From the NCBI RefSeq assembly GCF_002930645.1, contig NZ_PSNW01000007.1:62001-126000 (forward strand): a stretch of DNA of 64,000 nt. Direction: 5' to 3'. The notes beneath the pieces were generated by a model. The model ran no database searches. It saw only the letters and a program-made list of their open reading frames with translations, and had not been told where the DNA came from. Below are positions 45,402 through 53,956 of the stretch, piece after piece. Positions within the stretch are counted from its first letter, which is position 1. Each line of letters starts with the position of its first letter. The DNA is from Solimonas fluminis. GTDB lineage: Bacteria; Pseudomonadota; Gammaproteobacteria; Nevskiales; Nevskiaceae. The translations under genes and the position numbers were made by a program.

Positions 45402-45429
45402 CCGCCGCTCGCGGGCAAGGGCCGCCCCT
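45361..45429. repeat. REP-like inverted repeat overlapping the ybhN 3' end
   Basis: Arms GGAGCGGCCCTTGGCCGCGA (45363-45382) and TCGCGGGCAAGGGCCGCCCC (45409-45428) are complementary with two mismatches around a 26-bp centre. Same family as 35073-35136. It overlaps the ybhN stop codon and faces the 3' end of the PHA-synthase-like gene. Confidence 0.83.
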
Positions 45430-45451
45430 GCGGCGCCCTGCCCTCCGTCCG

Positions 45452-46693
45452 CTACAGCGTCGGATCGTCGGCGATGCGGGAGCGCCGCGCCCGACGCAGC
45501 GAGGCGGTGGCGGCGGTTTCCCGGGTCGGCGCTTCCTCGAGGCCGGAGCGCTCGTCCAGCCACAGCGCGCTCGCCTCCCACACGGACCGGGGCGCGCCGC
45601 TGCCCAGGATCACGCCCATGTGCCCGCCGGGTGCCACGCGGAACTCCTTGTCCTTGGAGGCCACCACGTCGATGCTGCGGCGCGCAATCTGCGCCGGCAC
45701 CAGGATGTCGCTGTCGCCGGCGAAGACCAGCAGGTTGGCCTTGATCTTCGTCAGGTCCGCCACGCGGTCGCGCACCTCGATGCGGCCGGCGGCGAGCTGG
45801 TTGTCGATGGCCATCTTCACGACCATGTCCTGGATCACGCCGCCGGGGTACAGCAGCATGTTGTTCAGGTAGTCCGCGGTGGTGGAATAGCTCTCGACGA
45901 AGTCGCGGTCCCAGAGGCGCGCCAGCAGGTCCCAGTAGGTGGTGATGGCGCCGACCGGATCGGTCATCTTGAAGGCCAGCGTGGTCAGCCAGCCCGGCGC
46001 ATGCAGGCGGATGGGGTCCAGCATGTGCAGGCGCAGCGAGCTGAAGCGGCGCACCAGCTTGGCCGGCGTGTTCAGCACCGTGGCGCTGCGGGCGACGATG
46101 CCGCCGCCGCGCAGGTCGATGGGGCTGGCGATGGTGATCAGGTTGCGGATGTGCTTGTCCTGCGAGAAGCCCATGTGCATCAGGCACAGCAGGCCGCCCA
46201 TGCACCAGCCCATCAGCGAGACCTCCTTGACGCCGGAATGCGCGCGCACTTCGGCCAGGGCGGTGCCGAACATGTCGATGGCGTAGTCCTTCAGCCCAAG
46301 GCCGGCGTGGCGCTTCGCGGGCTTGCCCCAGTCGATCAGATAGACATGGAAGCCGCGCGCGGAGAGATAGCGCACCAGGCTGCGCTGCGGCAGCAGGTCG
46401 AAGGTCTCGGTGGTGACGCCCAGCGGCGGCACCAGGACCAGCGGCACGGGGTGGCGCTGCTCGCGCACGCCCATGCGGCTGCCGTCGGCCAGCTCGATGC
46501 TCGATTCCGCCGGGGGCGGGTAGTAGCGCAGCGACATCGGGTCGCCGGCGTAGACCGTCTCGAAAGGCGTGAGCCCCGACTTGATCAGGGTCTCGCGCAG
46601 GAACAGCCAGTCGAAGGCGTTGTCCGCCATCGCCGCGATGCGCTCGTGGAGCTTCAGGCCCTGGTCCAGGGCCTCCTTCTGCAGTCGGTTCAT
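45452..46693 (-). CDS. PHA synthase-like alpha/beta hydrolase with cysteine nucleophile
   Basis: A 413-residue alpha/beta-fold protein of the poly(3-hydroxyalkanoate) synthase group. The lipase-like box is GWCMGG with Cys164 in place of Ser. The Asp lies in FAGDSDILVP (327-330) and the His in GGHMG (His358). FHVYLIDWGKPAKRHAGL is typical of class III PhaC. No phaE, phaB or phasin gene is seen nearby. The polymerase role is therefore probable but not certain; an acyltransferase is the alternative. The ATG at 46693 with GGGAGAG upstream was preferred to GTG at 46711. Confidence 0.8.
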   Translation of the reverse strand: MNRLQKEALDQGLKLHERIAAMADNAFDWLFLRETLIKSGLTPFETVYAGDPMSLRYYPPPAESSIELADGSRMGVREQRHPVPLVLVPPLGVTTETFDLLPQRSLVRYLSARGFHVYLIDWGKPAKRHAGLGLKDYAIDMFGTALAEVRAHSGVKEVSLMGWCMGGLLCLMHMGFSQDKHIRNLITIASPIDLRGGGIVARSATVLNTPAKLVRRFSSLRLHMLDPIRLHAPGWLTTLAFKMTDPVGAITTYWDLLARLWDRDFVESYSTTADYLNNMLLYPGGVIQDMVVKMAIDNQLAAGRIEVRDRVADLTKIKANLLVFAGDSDILVPAQIARRSIDVVASKDKEFRVAPGGHMGVILGSGAPRSVWEASALWLDERSGLEEAPTRETAATASLRRARRSRIADDPTL

Positions 46694-46751
46694 CTCTTCT
46701 CTCCCGGCCACAGGAGCTTAGCGCTCCTGTGCACCGGGAAAGAATAGCGGT

Positions 46752-47702
46752 TCAGGCCCGCAGGCGCTGTGGCTCTGCGGCCACTCGCTGCGGACGGCGG
46801 TGCACGTCGTCCAGGAAGCGGCCCAGTTCGCGGGTGAACAGCGCCGGCGAGTCGAACTGCACGCAGTGGCCGGCGCCCTCGAAGCGCACGATCTCCACAT
46901 CGGGCACGTAGCGGGCGAAGGCCATCTGGCCCTCGATGGGGTACAGCCTGGAATGCGTGCCGGCAAAGACGCGGAAAATCTTGCCCTGGGTACGGCCCAC
47001 CGAGTCGCGCCAGTCGTGGTCCAGCTCGGCATAGGTGCGCATGATGTCGAGATACACGCGCCACTGGCCGGTGCCCGCCAGGCGCTTGATCAGCGGCTCG
47101 AAGCGGCCGAGGCTGAACAGGCGCTGCAGGCCGCGGTTCTCCACCGCGTCCATGCCGAACTGCGCCAGGTGCTGCCACATGCGGCCGCGCAGCGTCTTCG
47201 GCAGCTCCTCGAAGCGCGTGTAGGGAGCATGCTCGCCCATGTCGGCGATCAGCTCGCGCAGCTCGTTGCGGAACACCAGGTGGCGCTCGCCGAACAGGCC
47301 CCAGGGCCAGCCGGGCTTGCCGGTGACGCAGGGCGGATTGTCGATGTTGAGATAGCCGGAGACGCGGTCGAAGCCGTAGCGGCGCTGGTACTCCAGCGAG
47401 GTGCAGGCGCCCATCGACATGCCGGCCAGCGCCGGCTGCTTCAGGTCCAGCGCGGTCAGCAGGTCCTCGAGGTCATCGGCATGCTGCTCCAGCGCGTTGT
47501 ACTTGCGGATGGGCAGCAGGTGCGAGCGGCCGAAGCCGCGCAGGTCCGGCAGGATGAAGCGGTTGCGCAGCGCCAGCGGCGCCACCAGCGGCAGCCACAT
47601 CCAGCCGTGCATGCCGAAACCATGGAGAAGCACACAGGCCGGGCCCCGGCCGATGTCCCAGTAATGCATCCGCGCACCATCGCGCAGCGTCACGTGCGGC
47701 AT
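46752..47702 (-). CDS. Alpha/beta hydrolase
   Basis: A 316-residue serine hydrolase: oxyanion strand VLLHGFG (24-30), nucleophile Ser96 in GMSMGA, and catalytic His in GAGHCVQF near residue 283. No signal peptide is seen. It is 58 bp upstream of the PHA-synthase-like gene on the same strand, so the two may be cotranscribed. A role as PHA/hydroxyacyl esterase is possible but not shown by motifs. The preceding 377-bp interval is gene-free. Confidence 0.85.
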   Translation of the reverse strand: MPHVTLRDGARMHYWDIGRGPACVLLHGFGMHGWMWLPLVAPLALRNRFILPDLRGFGRSHLLPIRKYNALEQHADDLEDLLTALDLKQPALAGMSMGACTSLEYQRRYGFDRVSGYLNIDNPPCVTGKPGWPWGLFGERHLVFRNELRELIADMGEHAPYTRFEELPKTLRGRMWQHLAQFGMDAVENRGLQRLFSLGRFEPLIKRLAGTGQWRVYLDIMRTYAELDHDWRDSVGRTQGKIFRVFAGTHSRLYPIEGQMAFARYVPDVEIVRFEGAGHCVQFDSPALFTRELGRFLDDVHRRPQRVAAEPQRLRA

Positions 47703-48079
47703 GTCGTCGCAATCCTTCGGGCAAACCTTCTTGGGAGAACCCGCGACTTCCGCGCAGGTGTGTCCGCACTATGGGCATGCTGCCCTGCCCCTGCGCGCAG
47801 GTCCGGGCCTGCGGTCGCCGGGCGGCGACGGACGGTTTCGACTCCCCTTCTTCTTATGGCCCGCCACTCCCTGTGGGCAGGTCCTGCCCCGCATTCTTAC
47901 GCCATTGCGGCGCGGGGCGCCACCCCGGGGAAGCGAAGCGGGGTTCGGCAGGCACGCCGGGGGCGCCCATGAAGGAGAAGGTCCGTTCGCACTGAGCCTG
48001 CCGGCGCTTTGCCGCCTTCCCCTCCGATCCTTCGACGTGCTCCGGTCTTCAGGGCGAACGGCAACTGCCCATGCAGGCG
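47703..48079. other. Gene-free 377-bp interval with degraded dispersed repeats
   Basis: No supported gene. An imperfect facing pair of the CCGTTCG...TGAGCCTG / TTCGAC...CAGGGCGAACGG repeat occupies 47983-48061, just past the TolC-type gene's stop. The rest holds GC-rich short hairpins and presumably the hydrolase promoter. Confidence 0.75.
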
Positions 48080-49339
48080 CTACCGGATCGCCGCCAGCTC
48101 CAGCTGTCCGCAAGCGGCGAGCAGGCGATACGCCGCGGCCGTGCGGTCGCGGCGGCTGTTGGCGAGGTTCACCTGCGCGGCGAGCAACTCGCGCTCGGCG
48201 TCGAGCAGGTCCAGCGTGGTGCGGCTGCCGACCTGCAGTTCCTTGCGCACGCCGTCGAGCGCGTACTCCGCGGCCTGCACCTGCGCCTCGTAGGCCGGCA
48301 CGCGGTCGCGCGCCGCCTGCAGCGCCTCCCAGGACTGGATCACGGATTCGTCCACCGCGCGCTGCGCGTCGGCCGCCAGCGCGCCGGCCTGCGTCTCGCG
48401 CGCCTCGGCCTCGTGCACGCGGGCACGCAGGCCGCCGCCCTGGTAGAGGGGAACCTGCAGCTTGACCAGCGCCGACCAGCGGTCGATGCGCTCGTAGCCG
48501 AAGTCGGTGTTGTCGGCCGTGCTGGCCTGTGCGTCGAAGGACAGCGTCGGCATCGCCGCCGCGCGCGCGCCGGCAACGCCGGCCCTGGCGGCACGCTGCT
48601 GCGCCTGCGCCTCGCGCAGCAGCGGCGAGCCGCGCGACTGCTGCAGTGCTTCCGCCAGCGTTGCCGGCAGCGCCGGCTCCGCCGCGGTTTCGGCCAGCGC
48701 CTCCGGCGCGGCGCCGACGACGCGCTCGAAGCTCGCCGCCGAGGCGCGCAGCGCGGCGCGGGCACCGGCCAGTTCGGCCTGCGCGCCGGCCACGCGCGCC
48801 TGCGCCTGCGAGACATCCGTGCGCGTGGCCTCGCCAGCGTCGAAGCGCTTCTGCGTGTCGCCGCCGGCCGTGCTCAGCGCGCGCAGGTTCGCTTCGTTCA
48901 GATCGATCACCACGCGGTCGCGCGCCACCGAGAGATAGGCATTGACCGCGGCCAACAGCACCTGCTGGCGCGTCGCGGCCTGGCGGCTGCCGGCACCGTC
49001 GGCGTCGCTGGCCGCGGCATCGTAGGCGGCGTCGATGCGGCCGCCGGCATAGATCGGCTGCGTCAGCTGCACGCCCGCGGAATTGGGCGTGCGCGTGCCC
49101 GAGGGCGGAAACGGCGAGTCCACCTGGAAATCGGAACGGCCGATGTCGGCCGAGGCGCCCAGGGTCGGCCGGTAGCCGGCGCGAGCCAGGTCCAGTCCGC
49201 CGGCCGCCGCCGCGACATCGGCGTCCGCCGCCTGGATACGCGGATCGCTGCGCAGGGCGGCCTGCGCCGCCTCGTTGAGGGTCAGGGCCTGGGCCGCGGG
49301 AGCGGCCAGCAGCAGCGCAATCAGGACAGGGTGCTTCAT
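48080..49339 (-). CDS. TolC-family outer-membrane efflux channel
   Basis: A 419-residue protein with signal peptide MKHPVLIALLLAAPAAQA, then two repeated halves of OEP (outer-membrane efflux protein) domain. These have long alpha-helical, coiled-coil segments (ATRTDVSQAQARVAGAQAEL; LDLLDAERELLAAQVNLANS), as in TolC. It would form the trimeric exit duct for the divergent EmrAB pair. It lies 19 bp after the TetR gene on the same strand, in one operon with it. The ATG at 49339 starts the signal peptide; an upstream GTG is less likely. Confidence 0.92.
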   Translation of the reverse strand: MKHPVLIALLLAAPAAQALTLNEAAQAALRSDPRIQAADADVAAAAGGLDLARAGYRPTLGASADIGRSDFQVDSPFPPSGTRTPNSAGVQLTQPIYAGGRIDAAYDAAASDADGAGSRQAATRQQVLLAAVNAYLSVARDRVVIDLNEANLRALSTAGGDTQKRFDAGEATRTDVSQAQARVAGAQAELAGARAALRASAASFERVVGAAPEALAETAAEPALPATLAEALQQSRGSPLLREAQAQQRAARAGVAGARAAAMPTLSFDAQASTADNTDFGYERIDRWSALVKLQVPLYQGGGLRARVHEAEARETQAGALAADAQRAVDESVIQSWEALQAARDRVPAYEAQVQAAEYALDGVRKELQVGSRTTLDLLDAERELLAAQVNLANSRRDRTAAAYRLLAACGQLELAAIR

Positions 49340-49358
49340 CGCTTGTCTCCGGACAACT

Positions 49359-49982
49359 TCAGCCTTGGATGCGGCAGCCATTGAGAAACAGGCGCACCGC
49401 GTGCTGCAGGAATTCGTCGAGATCGTCGCCCTCGGGCATCGGCTGCATGCCGTGGAGGGCGCGGAACATCGGATAGGTACGGACCAGGTTCATGAACTGC
49501 ACCGCCGACCAGTCGGGCTTGGGGCAGTCCAGCACGCCGGCCTCGTGCTGGCCGCGCAGGTAGCCGGACAACAGTGCCAGGCCGCGCTTGGGGCCCGCAT
49601 CGTAGAAGCGCTCCGCCAACTCGGGGAAACGGCCCGCCTCGGCGATCATGGCGCGGTGCATGGCGATGCGGCCCGGAGCCAGGAACAGCTGCACGACGCG
49701 GCGCGCGAACTGCAGCAGCACCTGCTCGATGTCCGCTCCCGGGGCACTGCCGCGCCCCGGGAACTCGGCGCTGTCGATCAGCTGCTGGCACTGGTGGGCG
49801 ATCATCTCGCCGAACAGGCCCTCCTTGCTGCCGAAGTACTGGTAGACCGTGGCCTTGGACCCGCCCACGCGCTGCACCACCTCGTCGATGCTGGCGCGGG
49901 CATAGCCCTGCTCCAGGAAGACATCGCGGGCGGCATCCAGCAGGGCCGCCCGGCGCAGTTCGCCCCGCCGGGTGGCCGGCAT
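49359..49982 (-). CDS. TetR-family repressor of the EmrAB/TolC efflux genes (predicted)
   Basis: A 207-residue TetR protein from the ATG at 49982 (MPATRRGELRRAALLDAARD); an in-frame GTG at 50015 would add 11 residues. The HTH is ASIDEVVQRVGGSKATVYQY, followed by FGSKEGLFGEMI. The C-terminal ligand domain resembles the AefR/AcrR group. It is cotranscribed with the TolC-type gene and divergent from emrA, with a palindrome at 50028-50052 in the shared control region, so it likely represses both units until a toxic ligand binds. Confidence 0.88.
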   Translation of the reverse strand: MPATRRGELRRAALLDAARDVFLEQGYARASIDEVVQRVGGSKATVYQYFGSKEGLFGEMIAHQCQQLIDSAEFPGRGSAPGADIEQVLLQFARRVVQLFLAPGRIAMHRAMIAEAGRFPELAERFYDAGPKRGLALLSGYLRGQHEAGVLDCPKPDWSAVQFMNLVRTYPMFRALHGMQPMPEGDDLDEFLQHAVRLFLNGCRIQG

Positions 49983-50027
49983 CGGGGGGGTCTTTTGCGG
50001 TTTGACTTTCGGCACGGGCAGGCAGAG

Positions 50028-50052
50028 AATGAACTGTAACGTTCAGTACATT
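50028..50052. promoter_or_regulatory. Predicted TetR operator between tetR-tolC and emrAB
   Basis: Imperfect 25-bp palindrome centred on 50040: AATGAACTGTAA on the left against AATGTACTGAAC read from the right (9 of 12 identical), with an inner TGAAC-n6-GTTCA repeat at 50030-50045. Confidence 0.65.
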
Positions 50053-50129
50053 ACCACCCTACCCCGCCCCCCGACAAGCCCGGTACCCAGCCCGGCACCC
50101 GGCGGACCGAGACACCGAGGAGCTGCACC

Positions 50130-51197
50130 ATGACTGCCGAAAAACGCCGGGGCCTGCGCCTGATCATCCTGGGCACGCTGCTGGTCGGTGCCATCGCCCT
50201 GGGCGCGCGCTGGTGGCTGCATGGCCGCTTCATCGAGTCCACCGACAACGCCTACGTGCGCGCCGACATCACCGCGATCACGCCGCGCATCAGCGGCGAG
50301 ATCGTCGAGGTGGCGGTCCGCAACAACCAGACGGTGAAGAAGGGCGACCTGCTGGCCCGCATCGACCCGCGCGACTACGAGGCCAAGCTGGAGAACGCCC
50401 GCGCCGCCGTCGCCGTGCGCGAGGCCGCGCTCAAGGCCAACGCCGAGCAGAAGAGCTACCAGGCCGCGATGATCCGCGAGGCCGAGGCCGCCGCCGTGGC
50501 CGCCAGCGCCGACCGCCAGCGACTGGAGAAGGACTGGCAGCGCGCCGACCGCCTGGTGAAGGAGGGCGTGGCCAACCAGGCGCGCCTGGACACCGCCAGC
50601 GCCGCCTACAAGTCCGGCAGCGCCCAGGTGGAACGCGCGCAGGCCGGCGTGGCCGCCGCGCGCCAGCAGTCGGCGACGCTGGACGCCGACCGCGCCCGGC
50701 AGGAAGCCGAACTGGAAGCGGCCCGCGCCATGCTCAAGCTGGCCGAGATCGACTTCGCCGCCACCGAACTGCGCGCCCCGGTGGACGGCGTGGTGGGCGA
50801 CCTCGCCGCCCGCGTCGGCGAACGCGTCAACGCCGGCCTGCGCCTGCTGTCGCTGGTGCCGCTGCAGGCGGTGTTCGTGGAAGCCAACTTCAAGGAGACG
50901 CAGCTCACCGGCATGCGCGTGGGCCAGTCCGCCGAGATCAAGGTGGATGCCTTCCCGGACAAGCCGCTGACCGCGCGCATCGACAGCGTCTCGCCCGCCA
51001 GCGGCGCCGAGTTCGCGCTGCTGCCGCCGGACAACGCCACCGGCAACTTCAACAAGATCGTGCAGCGCGTGCCGGTGAAGCTGGTGTTCGACAATGCCGG
51101 CGAACTCGCCGGCCTGCTGCGCCCGGGCATGTCGGTGGAGGTATCGGTGGACACCCGCACCGGCCCGGACGCCGTCAGCACCGCCAGCGCGCAGTAG
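50130..51197 (+). CDS. emrA: EmrA-type membrane fusion protein (HlyD family)
   Basis: A 355-residue periplasmic adaptor. A single N-terminal membrane anchor (LIILGTLLVGAIALGARWWL) is followed by a lipoyl half-motif (AITPRISGEIVEVAVRNNQT), a long alpha-hairpin (~90-200), the second lipoyl half (TELRAPVDGVVGDLAARVGE) and a beta-barrel. It bridges EmrB to a TolC-type channel. It is followed 27 bp later by emrB and divergent from the tetR-tolC unit. Confidence 0.93.
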   Translation: MTAEKRRGLRLIILGTLLVGAIALGARWWLHGRFIESTDNAYVRADITAITPRISGEIVEVAVRNNQTVKKGDLLARIDPRDYEAKLENARAAVAVREAALKANAEQKSYQAAMIREAEAAAVAASADRQRLEKDWQRADRLVKEGVANQARLDTASAAYKSGSAQVERAQAGVAAARQQSATLDADRARQEAELEAARAMLKLAEIDFAATELRAPVDGVVGDLAARVGERVNAGLRLLSLVPLQAVFVEANFKETQLTGMRVGQSAEIKVDAFPDKPLTARIDSVSPASGAEFALLPPDNATGNFNKIVQRVPVKLVFDNAGELAGLLRPGMSVEVSVDTRTGPDAVSTASAQ

Positions 51198-51224
51198 CCG
51201 CTCCCCGACCGCTCCGGCACCGCC

Positions 51225-52817
51225 GTGAACACCGTCGCCGACACTCCTGCCCCGCCGCCCGGCAGCCCGGAGCAGCGCGCGCTGGCGCTGCGCGCCTGGA
51301 TCGGCTTCGTGGCGATGGTGTTCGGCAACTTCATGGCGATCCTGGACATCCAGATCGTCGCCAGCAGCCTCAACCAGATCCAGGCCGGCCTGTCGGCCAG
51401 CGCCGAGGAACTGACCTGGGTGCAGACCAGCTACCTGATCGCCGAGGTCATCGCGATCCCGCTGTCGGGCTACCTGTCGCGCCTGCTGTCCACGCGCGTC
51501 TACTTCGTGATGAGCGCGCTGGGCTTCACGCTGGCCTCGCTGGCCTGCGCCTTCGCCTGGAACATCGAGTCCATGGTGGTGTTCCGCGCGCTGCAGGGCT
51601 TCCTCGGCGGCGGCATGATCCCCACCACCTTCGCGGCGATGTTCATGGTGTTCCCGCCGGAGAAGCGCACCGTGCCGCTGGTGTCGCTGGGCCTGGTGTC
51701 GACGCTGGCGCCGGCCCTGGGCCCGACCATCGGCGGCTACCTCACCGACGCCTTCTCCTGGCACTGGCTGTTCCTGGTGAACCTCATCCCGGGACTGCTG
51801 GTGGCCCTGGTGGTCTGGAACCTGGTGCACATCGACCAGCCCGACTGGAGCCTGGCACGCCGCATCGACTTTATCGGCCTGGCGCTGATGGCCATGTTCC
51901 TCGGCAGCCTGGAATACGTGCTGGACGAGGGCCCGCGCCACGACTGGCTGGAGGACGACACGGTGCGCCCGCTGTTCTTCGTGGCGATCGTCGCCGGCGC
52001 GCTGTTCTTCTGGCGCTCGCTGACGCACAAGGAACCGATCGTGGACCTGCGGGTGTTCCGCAACCGCAACTTCGCCGCCGGCGCCGTGGTGGCCTTCGTG
52101 GTGGGCGTGATGCTCTACGGCATCGTCTACCTGGTGCCGCTGTTCTTCGGCACCGTGCGCGGCTACAGCTCGCTGCAGATCGGCCACGTGATGATGGTGA
52201 CCGGCATCGCCATGTTCCTGACCGCGCCGCTGGCGGGCCAGGCGCAGAAGCGCCTGGACCTGCGCATCATGCTGGCCTGGGGGCTGTTCGCGGTGGCCCT
52301 GGGCACCTGGCTCAATGCCAACCTCACGGCGCAGTCCAGCCTCGACCAGTTCCTGCTGCCGCAACTGCTGCGCGGCCACGGCTTCATGTTCTGCATGGTG
52401 TCGATGACCGGCCTGGCCCTGGGCACGCTGCCGCCGGAGGACATCAAGAACGGCAGCGGCCTGTTCAACCTGATGCGCAATCTCGGCGGCGCCATCGGCC
52501 TGGCGGTGATCAACACGATGCTGTCGCGGCTCCAGTCCATGCACTGGTCGCACCTGGCCGAGACCGTGAACCTGTCGCGCACGCCGGTGCGCGAGGCCGC
52601 CATCGCCGCCACCGGCACGCTGTCGCCGATGCTGGGCACCGATGCCCAGCCGGCCGCGGTGGGCATCTTCGCCCGGCGTGTCGCGCAGCAGGCCCTGGTG
52701 ATGACCTTCAACGACCTGCTGCTGATCCTGGCCATCCTGGTGGCCAGCCTGGCGCTGCTGCTGCCGCTGATCGAAAAGCCGCGCGCACCGCCGGGTGCCG
52801 AGGGCGGCGCGCACTGA
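51225..52817 (+). CDS. emrB: EmrB/QacA-type drug:H+ antiporter (DHA2 MFS)
   Basis: A 530-residue, 14-helix DHA2-family transporter starting at GTG (VNTVADTPAPPPG). Motifs are LDIQIVASSLNQIQ in helix 1 (motif D1), SGYLSRLLSTRVYF (motif A) and GLVSTLAPALGPTIGGYL (motif C, antiporter). With EmrA and TolC it expels hydrophobic toxicants across both membranes. It lies in the emrAB operon. A GC hairpin 14 bp after the stop may end transcription. Confidence 0.93.
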   Translation: MNTVADTPAPPPGSPEQRALALRAWIGFVAMVFGNFMAILDIQIVASSLNQIQAGLSASAEELTWVQTSYLIAEVIAIPLSGYLSRLLSTRVYFVMSALGFTLASLACAFAWNIESMVVFRALQGFLGGGMIPTTFAAMFMVFPPEKRTVPLVSLGLVSTLAPALGPTIGGYLTDAFSWHWLFLVNLIPGLLVALVVWNLVHIDQPDWSLARRIDFIGLALMAMFLGSLEYVLDEGPRHDWLEDDTVRPLFFVAIVAGALFFWRSLTHKEPIVDLRVFRNRNFAAGAVVAFVVGVMLYGIVYLVPLFFGTVRGYSSLQIGHVMMVTGIAMFLTAPLAGQAQKRLDLRIMLAWGLFAVALGTWLNANLTAQSSLDQFLLPQLLRGHGFMFCMVSMTGLALGTLPPEDIKNGSGLFNLMRNLGGAIGLAVINTMLSRLQSMHWSHLAETVNLSRTPVREAAIAATGTLSPMLGTDAQPAAVGIFARRVAQQALVMTFNDLLLILAILVASLALLLPLIEKPRAPPGAEGGAH

Positions 52818-52830
52818 ACAAGCTGCCGCA

Positions 52831-52850
52831 CCGGGCCCTTGCGGGCCCGG
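52831..52850 (+). terminator. GC hairpin after emrB, no T tract
   Basis: Perfect 8-bp stem CCGGGCCC/GGGCCCGG with a TTGC loop, 13 bp after the emrB stop. Without a U tract its terminator role is uncertain. Confidence 0.5.
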
Positions 52851-53341
52851 CGGGCAGTACGTCTATCTTGTAAAAGAGACAGGCGGTCCCAGTACCCTTT
52901 CGCGGTTGCAGCGGCAGAGCCCTACCCGGTTGTCTGCCGAACCTCCTGTGTCGGCGCGGAGCCTTGCGCCTGTAGCCCGAGGTGCACCTGGGCTCGTGGA
53001 GATATTTTAGTTTTGAGGTGGCTGGGCTCCTAACGGAGTTCCGTATTTCTTTGCGCGCTGGGCTGGCTAACTGAACGCGTTCACCCTTCGACAGGCTCAG
53101 GGCAGAGGGGCTTAGAGCTTTTCTCTGATCTGGGAAAGATCAGCCCAGGTTAGTTTGGAATCACTCTTCCGAATCTTGGTGAGCGGAAGCGAATGTTTTT
53201 GATGGTCGGGCCCATGTTGCACGGATGCCTGACCGGCGTAGTCGCCGGCATCACCGCTTTGGTTTCTGAGCGAAGGCCCGCCCCTCACTCGGCAACCGCT
53301 CCATGCGTCGCCCTACCTCGGGCATCCATGCCCTCGCCCAA

Positions 53342-53367
53342 CCCTCTCCCCGCAAGCGGGGAGAGGG
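53342..53367. repeat. Dispersed hairpin repeat (CCCTCTCCCCGC type)
   Basis: Arms CCCTCTCCCCGC and GCGGGGAGAGGG with an AA centre, preceded by CCCTCGCCCAA. This is a common intergenic repeat form of GC-rich Proteobacteria. Confidence 0.75.
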
Positions 53368-53429
53368 AGCAAAATCTGAAGACTCGGATTCTCAAGGCTG
53401 TATGCTCAGCAGAGAGATAGGATATCGAC

Positions 53430-53951
53430 ATGAACCAGTCCCTCGCCCTCCCCGCCCGCCCCGTGTCCTTCTCCGCCGTGCGCGAGCAGGTCTACATGGT
53501 GTTCCCCAACGACCTCAACGCCAACGACACCGTCTTCGGCGGCCTGATCATGGCGCAGATGGACCGTTTCGCGGCGGTGGTGGCCGACCGTCACGCCGGC
53601 GGCGTCTGCGTCACCGCCAGCGTCGATGCGGTGCACTTCGTGGCGCCGGCGCGGCGCGGCGACGTGCTGATCTTCAACTCCTCGGTCAACCGTGCCTGGA
53701 ACACCTCGATGGAGGTGGGCGTGAAGGTCGACGCGCAGAGCTACGACGGCTGCAACCGCCGCCACATCCTCTCCGCCTATCTCACCTTCGTGGCGCTGGA
53801 CGGCGCCGGCAAGCCGCGCCCGGTAGCGCCGCTGCAGCCGGAGACCGCGGTGGAGAAGCTGCGCTACGAGGAGGCGCAGCTGCGCCGCGAGAACCGCCTG
53901 GCGCACGCGGAGAACATCCGCGTGCTGCGCTCCGGCAGCGAGCGCGGTTAG
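53430..53951 (+). CDS. Acyl-CoA thioesterase, hotdog fold
   Basis: A 173-residue single-hotdog thioesterase of the YciA/ACOT type, with FPNDLNANDTVFGGLIMAQM (catalytic Asn/Asp segment) and a conserved SVDAVHFVAPARRGDVL strand. It hydrolyses acyl-CoA to free acid and CoA, possibly moderating the pool that FadE consumes. The C-terminus is charged and helical. It converges with the flavoprotein gene across an inverted repeat at 53957-54075. Confidence 0.88.
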   Translation: MNQSLALPARPVSFSAVREQVYMVFPNDLNANDTVFGGLIMAQMDRFAAVVADRHAGGVCVTASVDAVHFVAPARRGDVLIFNSSVNRAWNTSMEVGVKVDAQSYDGCNRRHILSAYLTFVALDGAGKPRPVAPLQPETAVEKLRYEEAQLRRENRLAHAENIRVLRSGSERG

Positions 53952-53956
53952 CGACG

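Larger units (their letters stand above)
52818..53429. other. Gene-free 612-bp interval, partly lower in GC, with several repeats
   Basis: No supported gene. It contains the post-emrB hairpin (52831-52850), a visibly more AT-rich block (about 52855-53190), a single TTCACCCTTCGACAGGCTCA-type repeat at 53081-53104, a 7-bp stem CTGATCT/AGATCAG at 53125-53143, and a CCCTCTCCCCGC hairpin at 53342-53367 just before the thioesterase gene. It looks like an accumulation site of intergenic repeats. Confidence 0.75.

Noticed and set aside
53193-53420. A 75-codon plus-strand frame upstream of the thioesterase gene
   Set aside because: Most of it reads through dispersed hairpin repeats, and it has no domain or ribosome-binding site.
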